A stretch of 64,000 nt of DNA from Parelaphostrongylus tenuis (lineage: Eukaryota; Nematoda; Chromadorea; Rhabditida; Metastrongylidae). The notes under the pieces were generated by a model. The model was not told the origin of the DNA, ran no database searches, and saw only the letters and a program-made list of their open reading frames with translations. The stretch lies in NCBI GenBank assembly GCA_019055375.1, contig JAHQIW010001335.1:62001-126000 (forward strand), in the 5' to 3' direction. Below are positions 56,470 to 64,000 of this stretch, in pieces (position 1 is the stretch's first letter; each line of letters begins with the position of its first letter). A program made the position numbers and the translations under genes.

Positions 56470-59400
56470 CATTCCTCCTTACCCATCGATTTCTCAAGAA
56501 TCTAATGGTAAGCTAGAAGAAGGTGATGGCAAAACACCACTGGAAGCCGCAGTGATCAGCATCAGGTGAGTGTTTTGATTAAAAGTCAGTTTTTGGGACA
56601 TGAAATATAATTATGTTATAGAGGAATGACTTGTCATTCTTGTGTTAATACTATTCAAGATGCGATGCGTTCTCGTCCCGGCATTCGTTCATGCACAGTT
56701 TCACTCGAAAAAGCTGAAGGTATTCTCCTGTTTTTTCTCTTTCTTTTGTAATCTTTCATTAATTTTATGTTGTTTTTAGGTACTGTCGTATTCGATCCTT
56801 CAATTTGGAATGGAACGAGTGTGGCGGAGAGCATCGATGACCTCGGTTTCGAGGCAAAATTTAAACATTCAAACAAAGGTTTCTTGGTTTCCAAACAATG
56901 CTGCTTCACAAAACGTGTCAGTCGATTGAAAACTAATCGATTTATTACAGTTTCTGAGAATGAAGTCCCAGTGATGTCAAGCACATATCGAAAAAGAGCT
57001 ACTATTTCCATCAAAGGAATGGTATGCAAGGCATGCGTTGACAACATTCAAGATACAACTATGAAACGACCCGGCGTTCTTTCCGTCATTGTTTCTTTGG
57101 AGAAGGAAGAAGGTGAATTTGTAGAAAATAGCTCTGTGGACATCGCTTGAATGGAAAATCATCAGAAATATTGTCTTAGGCACGATTGTCTATGATCCGA
57201 CGATCATTACTGATGTTCAACTCGTAGAAGGTGTAAATGATATGGGCTTTGAGGCAAAGTTATTAAGAACCGAAGGTAAGTATCCTAGTGCCCGACGCCA
57301 TATTTATGTTTTCTTATTATCTCTCGTAATATTACTCATTTTTTTGCGATTATTCAAAGCTTATTTGACTAGTTTTGTGACATTTTTTCGTTTTATTAGC
57401 GGTACTTGATTCTGTTGCCTTGAGTGAGTCAATACAAGCGAAAAATCCTCTCATTCGATTCACTACTCCTGACAAGGTTGAAGTGTCCGATGCCAGCTTC
57501 CAAACAAAGTCCAGAGGTGTGTTTTTAGATCTTATACGAATTTGATCTATTAGTCCCCCACATGTACACCGATGCAGGAGTTAGGACTTTTTTTTAGTTT
57601 CTGTTCTTATATGGTCCTATCGGGTTTCCCATAATTTCTTTCTCATTACTGTTTTGCTCAGTTTTTTATTCTATTTGAAATCGGATTACTTATTTTCTTC
57701 TTTAAGCAAAACACGAGGTGTTATAATAAACTTTATTCGACAGCTGACGTTTCGGCAGTTCGCCTTCTTCAGAGACTGGAAAGGTCAAATTGTCCGCAAT
57801 CCAATTAGTCATCCACCTCCATTACTCCTTTAGAAAGAATCACCAGACCTAGATTTCAATCGCATCAAGCGCAAAATTAACTCTCAACATACTCACCGCT
57901 TTTTATATGTGTTCCGCCGAATGATTCAAGTGAAGACCACCGGAAAAAGATCACATAGGCTCGTAATGCACCTTACCCATCAAAACAACAGTCTTATATA
58001 CTGACTCAAATCACGAGTGATAACGAGGAATTCCTTCCTGCGGTTTATAGTTGGATTGGTGGTGTTGATCCAAAACGCCTCCAAGATCTTTCGCGCTGAT
58101 GTTTTTTTGCTCCTGCACAAGGATGGTGACTTCGATTTCAAGATCAACTCCGTCGTGCTTCTGTGCTCTGTGCGTTCCTAGCGGGGTGTTCCGTCTATTA
58201 AGACGTTTGTCAGCTAGGTGTTCTTCTATGCGTGCATAGAGCGGCCTGCCCGTTTCGCCAACATATTTATCACTACACGCTTTGCACGAGACTAGGTAGA
58301 CTGTACCGACGCTCATGCAATCACCGTCTCTGCCGTTAGAACATATTTTTACTCAATAATTTCCCTTATTCCCACTGCGGTCTGCGCCAATGCTAATTCG
58401 CAGAGAGCCGAGACTCAATTACATTACTTGAGTGAGATGGAACGTCGAGCGGTTTATATCGAAATGTCGCATATAGTGCTCAAAGGATTAACCTTTGGGT
58501 ACGACAGGCCCACAACGCTACCCCCGCCCCGCTGCCGCGTCGGTAATGACGACCATCGCGAAAAAGGTTGCTGATCGTTATCCTCCCATAGCGCTTCACG
58601 GTTTTTGGTGTCTATTAGTTTGAAGATTTAAAGCTTTTCATGAGGTTTGTTATGACACTTTTAGTATTAGACGTACGTTTGACCTAATTCTAGCAATCCT
58701 CATCAGTAGCACGTGCCTATAGGTTCAGCCATTCTCTACATATAAGGGAATCGACGCCAAACATTGCACTGCACGTTAAGTGAAAAGAAAGGTGTTGCCA
58801 TATTCGTCCAACAATTATGGACAATCGAGTGTAAAACACTGTATGTCGAGTGATCTTTTCACTTTACGTGTAGTGTAACATATTCGGTGTCGATTATCTT
58901 TATGTCTAGGGGATTGGTTGAACCGAAAGGCACGTGCTACTGATTAGGCTTGCTAGAAAAAACCAATATGTATATCTAGTTTGAGGATTCTTCAATAATG
59001 TAATCATTATAGCAAAAAGCGCTCAGCTGTTTTACAAATCACTACTTTTCAATGTGAAACGTGAATCCGCAGGGGTAATAATGGAATCAGCGCGCTTAAT
59101 ACTGCCTGCATCCACTTCTACAAAAAAACCTTATAAAAAGTTGTACGCTGTAAAAAAATATGTTGTCGGACCCGACTTTTACAACATCGTCGAAAGAAAT
59201 GCGAAGAAATAGTTGGATATACGATGTTGCCCTATGGTAGAAAGTTTCAAATCAAGGTAGTGAAGTGTTGGACATTTGTGCGTTCTTTCTTAATTATGGA
59301 TAATCACGTTATGAAAATCTTCAATAGTATGACAACAAAAAATATCACCAAAAAATCTTCAGTGAAATGCCTTGGCGGGGTCGAATTAACAACGAACGCT

Positions 59401-62400
59401 TTATGGAACGCCACAGTTAGGCCGTCCTCGAGGTTGCATGGAGACTCACCTAACCAGCAATCTGTGCCGTTTAAAAGAAGAGGGGTGAAATAGTTCTGTG
59501 AAGACGGGATAATTAGGTGCCAAGTGTGTGTATACAAATACTCATTCTGTATCGAATATTCAGGCGGCCCCTCTTCTATATAATCATACGGGCAATATGC
59601 AAAGGGTCTCCCAGATCGTCTTAATAGTCGAATGGGACTGTCGATTTCCTTGGCTTGGGAGGCTTTTAGAAGAGAACTCTCCGTAATACTCGCAGCCTTA
59701 GAAAATCTCTTATCTCTACCCAGCCCACTATGAGACGTTGCGGAAATCGATTTTATCATCTACATCCGCTTTCGGTTCATCTTCACATTTACAAATGGAT
59801 GAAACAGGTGTTTAGATAGGCAGTGAAAATCTGCTGAAATGTACACTGGCTGTTGAGGGAATGACTTGTTCATCTTGTGTACAGTACATCGAGAGAAATA
59901 TGGCTAAATTAGCAGGTATGGTTTTTTTTGGCGAAGTATGACCTGATCTTTATCAGTGATCTAGCCATCAGGTGTACTGATATTTTACAGGTGTGCAATC
60001 TATCGTGGTAGCTTTGATCTCGGGAAAAGCGGAAATAAACTATAACCCTTCGCTAACAGGCGTTGACAAATTAATAGAGCAAATGAATTCACTTGGATAT
60101 CGGGCCACTCTTATTGATTCTCCATTTTCCGCCTTCACTAAGATTCATCTCAGGGTAAGCTATTACAAGAAAGTCATTTTCACACTTATAAGGCTTTTTG
60201 TTGATGGTTTTCTTCCAGATTGGTGGCCTAAACAGTGAAATTGACGTGAATCGCATTGAGTCTCACGTCATCTCCAAAACGGGTGTAGAAAGTTGCCACG
60301 TATCTCTAGCTACATCTATTGCCATCGTCGAATTTTCCCCGTCGGCTATTGGACCACGAGATCTTATATCGGTTATTGAGGTCTGTGAATTTTTGTAAAA
60401 ACGTGTCTCTGTCTATCTATTCTAGATCAGAATTCATTTGGAAAGTGACTTATGAAGTCAAGCATCTAGGAAAAACGAGTACATGTGATCATAGGTGTTC
60501 TCTTATCTGCATCTTGGCATATTCATGACAACTATGGTTGCAAACAGTTACGCTTACTTTTTCATCAAAGAGTACTAAAATATTTCCATAATTTTCTTAT
60601 TCAATGCGAACGAAATTGTCAACAGACGATTTATTCAGTACAGTACGGACAGTTGTAATGATTTACGTTTTGACGGTTTCGCCTTCTTCAGAGCCTGAAA
60701 AGTGGGAATTCGAACTAGGCTTCAATGAAGGCGAAATCGCCGATACGTAAGCCAATTATTCGATCAGTACCGAAAAGTCGATAGGTTGTCCGAGGAAAAA
60801 AAAAGACTCCATTGCATCATTATTTACGAAATTTTTTGCTTCAAATTTTGTGAATGCATTGTTCACTTAATACTGCTTACTCAAATTCTTTTGAAATAGT
60901 TCATGCATGTAGCTGCAAGTCTACTTTTATTTTCTACTTTTTTTTCTAATTCTAATTCTATGTAATATATCCTATACATAACAATTCTATATATGTGTAT
61001 ATATGTATGCACATATATGTATATATATGCATATATACATATATATATATCATACACATAATAATAAGTATTTCTAATTTTTAAGCCCAGTTCAATTGAA
61101 ACGTTTTAGGGTCTTGGATACACTGCAGAATTTTCCAGCAAGGATGATCAAATGAAACGTCTGGATCAATCCGAAGAAGTGCGAAAGTGTGATGGATTGC
61201 AATTTTTACTTTAAGTGGCGGCTAGAATAGTGCTGAATTTCAAAGTTAGAGTTGAAGAAGAGGGAGAGGGAGAAAGAAGGAGAGAAAGAAAAGAGAGAGA
61301 GAGAGGAAGAGAATGGAAGCTTGTATTAAGTCTTAGATCTGTTATCTGTTCTGGAGTAGCTTTTGAAAAGTTCATAGCTACTTCTGGATAAGGGAAAGAG
61401 GTTTGTAGGAAGTGCTATCTAGACAGCTGACTAGGATCATATTTAGAAAAAGCTTCTCAATTTGATAAGCTCGTAGTTGCTGTTGTTGATAGGTTGTATT
61501 ATATGTTTTATCGTTCAGATGGCGAACCACGTTCCTTGTAAGCCTGATTTTTGGAGTGCCTGTGATGCTTATCATGATAGTATTTCACTGGATTTTGCAT
61601 ACGCCTATGCATCCTGAAAACCAGACACCTATACTCACACCTGCTCTCTCCCTCGATAACCTTCTTCTTTTGTTATTGTGTACTCCAGTTCAGGTGAGAA
61701 CAACTAGCACGATTTCTTTGAATATGTGCTGAAATCTAAAAATTCTTTACTTTTTCTACTTTTTAGCAGTGGTATAATGTTACAGCTACATGTTTGAGAT
61801 TGTTAAGTGGTGTACAAATCAGTCGAAATGAGGCACGATTTGAACCCTCGTATCACCCATGTAGGGCACGTGGCTACCATCGCAGCACTGTTCCCACCGC
61901 TCCGCTCTATCGGATCATAATCCTTTGGGAACGACAACCTGAAAAATGTAGTAAGGTGCTTGCTACCAACGGCGTCCTCAAAGCGTTAATGTCGATATGC
62001 GCTTCGATACCAACCCGTTAGAGGTCGGTTGTGACAGCTGATCAGTTAGCTAGCTCGTTAGCTACTTTCGAAAAAGAGTGGTGGCATTGGTGGTGTAGTG
62101 GTAGCACGCGCCCTTGATAGGGGTGGGACGTGGATCAAACTTCTGCCAGATCTCGAATGTTTGTCAAAGCACTCATCAACCTTAGACGTATATGTGCTGT
62201 GTTTTTGTTTTGTTTTTTTATACCTTTTTTCGCGTTTCGTTCTCATGACGAGTTTCTCTTCGCAGCGCTTTGTCATTAAATTTGCAAGTAATATCTGTAT
62301 TTGTGATAGGTAATCGGTGGTCGCTATTTTTACGTCGCTTCATGGAAAGCACTGCGTCACGGTCAAGCGAACATGGACGTTTTGATTGTGTTGGCTACAA

Positions 62401-62811
62401 CAATTGCTTTCATATATTCGATACTTGTGCTGATTGTGGCACTCATTTTGAGGTGATTCACTTAAACTTGGTGCCTCCGTTTTTTTTACACCAATTCTTG
62501 TGAGGATTTTGATTCTATAAAGCTGTCTGAAACTGGTTTTAAGATGGCCATCAAGTCCAATGACGTTTTTTGATGTTCCTCCCATGTGATTGTGTTCATA
62601 TCACTTGGTCGTATGCTTGAGCACAAAGCAAAGGTGAGGAATTGTAGATTTTTGGCTCTCAAAGTCTTCTGCGTTGTTGAGATAAATTCTTTAGGGAAAA
62701 ACATCTGAAGCATTGAGTCGTTTAATGTCTCTTCAAGCGAAGGAGGCCACACTTGTCACTATGGACGGTGAAGGGCGTATAACGTCAGAAGTCGGAATTA
62801 ATATTGAATTA
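56470..62811 (+). CDS. cua-1: Copper-transporting P1B-type ATPase (ATP7/CUA-1 type), partial, with a frameshift
   Basis: Exports Cu(I) into the secretory pathway. Fourteen exons are visible: 56,470-56,565; 56,622-56,719; 56,780-56,878; 56,951-57,112; 57,180-57,275; 57,400-57,516; 59,820-59,915; 59,991-60,154; 60,219-60,380; 61,110-61,186; 61,519-61,693; 62,310-62,452; 62,544-62,633; 62,695-62,811, about 564 codons. The first exon with the start codon is not found, and the gene runs off the right edge. Heavy-metal-associated repeats 1-3 have GMTCHSC, GMVCKAC and GMTCSSC. Repeat 4 (exons 9-10) keeps the fold pattern but has GGLNSEI, without the cysteine pair. Exon 11 starts TM1 ([18 protein letters not shown]). 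Exon 12 has [17 protein letters not shown] and the [10 protein letters not shown] segment. Exon 14 ([20 protein letters not shown]) begins the actuator region. Exon 13 lacks one base, just after FFDVPPM at about 62,585. TGE, CPC, DKTG and the ATP-binding domain are outside. Family assignment is secure. Confidence 0.93.
57719..58340 (-). mobile_element. Penelope-like element fragment with GIY-YIG endonuclease
   Basis: On the minus strand, 58,316 down to 57,980 encodes a GIY-YIG endonuclease as found at the C-terminus of Penelope-like retroelements: [18 protein letters not shown] with the paired tyrosines, then LYARIEEHL with the catalytic-type arginine. An extra base in a seven-T run at 58,102-58,108 (plus strand) breaks the frame; past it the [21 protein letters not shown] end runs to a stop at 57,982-57,980. 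The reverse-transcriptase part is missing. The 3' flank (57,719-57,815) carries the CTGAAGA...GAAACGTC motif seen at other places. It lies in cua-1 intron 6, opposite to the gene. Confidence 0.85.
58690..58956. repeat. Foldback element FB-h in cua-1 intron 6
   Basis: Arms of about 105 bp begin CTAGCAATCCTCATCAGTAG and end CTACTGATTAGGCTTGCTAG. Both contain CACGTGCCT, GGTTCA-type and AATCGAC blocks, with the centre near 58,820. Same family as 36,641-36,843, and both have related flanks outside the arms (AAGCTTTTC and TTCTTCAATAATG). Confidence 0.85.
59304..59759 (-). CDS. Unrecognised 151-codon open frame in cua-1 intron 6
   Basis: The longest uninterrupted frame outside named genes and transposons. 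The N-terminal two-thirds is Ser/Arg/Pro-rich without motif. The last 20 residues are hydrophobic ([16 protein letters not shown]). A stretch near 59,430-59,460 (CTCGAGGTTGCATGGAGA) resembles 42,388-42,405 beside the Tc1/mariner remnant, so it may be old transposon sequence. No function proposed; it may well be a chance frame. Confidence 0.2.
   Translation of the reverse strand: MIKSISATSHSGLGRDKRFSKAASITESSLLKASQAKEIDSPIRLLRRSGRPFAYCPYDYIEEGPPEYSIQNEYLYTHTWHLIIPSSQNYFTPLLLNGTDCWLGESPCNLEDGLTVAFHKAFVVNSTPPRHFTEDFLVIFFVVILLKIFIT
60662..60753. mobile_element. Inverted pair of Penelope-type end motifs in cua-1 intron 9
   Basis: The minus-strand copy of CTGAAGAAGGCGAAACCG lies at 60,662-60,691, and a plus-strand TGAAGGCGAAATCGCCGATA at about 60,725-60,744. 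Both resemble the motif 3' of the GIY-YIG fragment at 57,743. Confidence 0.5.
60960..61060. repeat. TATATG/CATATA microsatellite
   Basis: Irregular TATATATGTATGCACATATA-type repeat in cua-1 intron 9. Confidence 0.9.
61251..61318. repeat. GA-rich microsatellite
   Basis: GAGGGAGAGGGAGAAAGAAG-type purine run ending in (GA)n, in cua-1 intron 10. All-purine on the sense strand. Confidence 0.9.
61795..62185. repeat. Foldback element FB-b, full copy with tRNA-like arms, in cua-1 intron 11
   Basis: The left arm (61,795-61,905, minus sense) has TTGTTAAGTGGTGTACAAAT, the B-box complement GATTTGAACCCTCG, and GGCACGTGGCTACCAT. The right arm (62,083-62,185, plus sense) has A-box-like TTGGTGGTGTAGTGGTAGCA, B-box-like GTGGATCAAACTTCTGCC, and outer end TTTGTCAAAGCACTCATCAA. 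The spacer is about 180 bp. The heads face inward and read outward. Confidence 0.75.
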
Positions 62812-63301
62812 GTAAGAATTTCCAACGATTTGTTTCTCTGTTCATCATTATTCTATGACTTTTGACATGTAAAATAACTATTTGGATAGCATGTGCTTCT
62901 TATGTCATCTAATTCTCCTAGCGCTAACACACTTTATACCCGTCTTCTTGGGCTCATGTATTCAATTTTTGGACGAAAATACGTCGTATCCAATATGAGC
63001 CAATTCAAAGTGAACTGGAAACACTTTCGTTCATCCCATCAAGGGTTCTTCTATCGAGAATTATTCTGTCCTCTTTGGGTCCACATGGTTTCTTGTCTAG
63101 TTGGATCGTCAGTTGTTTGCATCACATTGTCCTACATTTTGCAGTTGCCTTAACGTTTGATTATGGCGTCGATTTCTTGCACGGCTCCTTTGAATGGTAT
63201 AGTGGTGGTTTTTTTCTTGTTTCGTCACTCCAGACGTGTACAAGATATCCTTTCAAAAATCATGCATGATAGTGTTATCAGCATTTTCCAAGCTATGGAA
63301 A
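62812..63301. other. cua-1 intron 14 sequence, no exon found
   Basis: The next expected coding part (ending of the actuator domain with TGE) is not found up to 64,000. Open frames at 62,893-63,153 and 63,075-63,269 do not resemble a P-type ATPase. Confidence 0.5.
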
Positions 63302-63776
63302 GGCAATAGGAATAAATCACCTGTATCACCTGTCGTCCCGTTGATCGTCGAGTGACTCGAGCGGGTACCAGCAACTCTTCCATTTTTCCCTATCGCGTGC
63401 AAGAGTAGCCCAGTGGGTCCTCCTTGCTCTAGGAATTCGCTGAGCATCATATCTTTCTTCCATCGCTTTCGTGAAGAAATCGGACCAACGGGTCGATGGT
63501 CTTCCTTTAGAGTGTCTTGACGTCCCGAGGAATCCAGTCGGTAAACGGCTCTCGTCCATCGGTTGTCGTTGGAAGCGCATCACGTGTCCGGCCCACCTTA
63601 TTTTCGATATCCTGGCGTGTAGAACGGCGTCTCTGATTTTCGATCGTTGACATAGGTCGGAAGTTCGGATCCTTTGTCTCATTTGCGATAGTACGAGATA
63701 CTCCTAGCATCGACCTTTCGACTGCGCGTTCGATAACGGCAAGTGATCTTTCACAGGATAATAGGAATAAATACAA
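63302..63776 (-). mobile_element. RTE-type LINE fragment, C-terminus of reverse-transcriptase ORF
   Basis: On the minus strand, two overlapping frames together give the well-known tail of RTE-clade LINE proteins: AVIERAVERSMLGVSR, then RDAVLHARISKIRWAGHVMR, then KGRPSTRWSDFFTKAMEE and a stop. The parts are in different frames (switches near 63,660 and 63,530), so it is dead. It lies antisense in the cua-1 intron after exon 14. The 5' part of the LINE is absent. Confidence 0.85.
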
Positions 63777-64000
63777 TATGAAAAATATTGTTGGGAATAT
63801 GTTGTTTTCTCCGTTGAAACAAAGGAGGTTCCAACAAGTGAGAGGTCTTTGCCAATTTGCTTCAAATTATCCTTATAGGAGCTTCCTTAATGATTTCCCT
63901 TCATTTGATGATGATAATTCCCCTCACAACCTCAGTTCACCTATCTATTTCCTTGAAATCCATTGTGGCGAGCGCCATACGCGAAGTGCCTGTCACACGC
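63777..64000. other. No recognised feature
   Basis: The last 224 bases show no exon or repeat I can name; presumably still cua-1 intron. Confidence 0.4.

Noticed and set aside
62893..63269. Hydrophobic open frames as cua-1 continuation
   Set aside because: They do not resemble the expected actuator or membrane segments and lack the TGE motif; splice frames do not fit.
1..64000. CRISPR arrays, bacterial operons, integrated virus or toxin genes
   Set aside because: No regularly spaced short repeats, no ribosome-binding-site-led gene clusters and no viral structural genes were seen; all evidence is for animal nuclear DNA.

Overview
The window looks like nuclear DNA from a nematode, most probably a clade V parasite of the hookworm/strongylid kind. 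This is inference. It rests on nematode-like versions of three conserved genes, short introns with TTTCAG-type acceptors mixed with multi-kilobase introns, no bacterial gene organisation, and a very dense load of RTE, Penelope-like and Tc1/mariner remnants, tRNA-derived SINEs and foldback elements. No gene could be checked against a database.

Layout. 1-20,140 has no host gene I can support. Its main feature is a diverged direct tandem duplication of about 6-7 kb (unit A about 6,095-13,070; unit B about 13,108-19,205), filled with mariner-derived, SINE and foldback elements. From 20,893 to 43,592 lie three host genes. A four-exon ADP/ATP translocase runs on the minus strand (20,893-22,001). 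Head-to-head with it, across 421 bp, is a 14-exon ABC-F ATPase of the ABCF2 type on the plus strand (22,423-43,592; 645 aa). A complete five-exon gene for an MSP-domain, tail-anchored protein (34,435-40,300; 292 aa) sits entirely inside ABC-F intron 11, on the same strand. 43,600-56,460 has no recognised gene and is mostly foldback and SINE sequence. From 56,470 to beyond the right edge runs the 5' and middle part of a copper-transporting P-type ATPase (cua-1/ATP7 type). It has four metal-binding-type repeats and the first membrane segments; the catalytic domain lies outside the window. One of its exons carries an apparent one-base deletion.

The repeat landscape is the most unusual part. At least two SINE families carry tRNA-like pol III promoters, and several SINE-1 copies have clear target-site duplications. 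Many foldback elements recur in the introns. Two foldback families have arms that are themselves tRNA-like sequences, arranged head to head and reading outward. A Penelope-like fragment with a GIY-YIG endonuclease domain lies in a cua-1 intron. It is followed by a short motif resembling part of a hammerhead ribozyme core, and this motif recurs at four places in the window.

The host genes do unrelated housekeeping work: mitochondrial nucleotide exchange, ribosome-associated ABC-F function, ER membrane contact or sperm-protein-like MSP function, and copper export. The shared promoter between the translocase and the ABC-F gene, and the nesting of the MSP gene, are the only regulatory links suggested by the layout.
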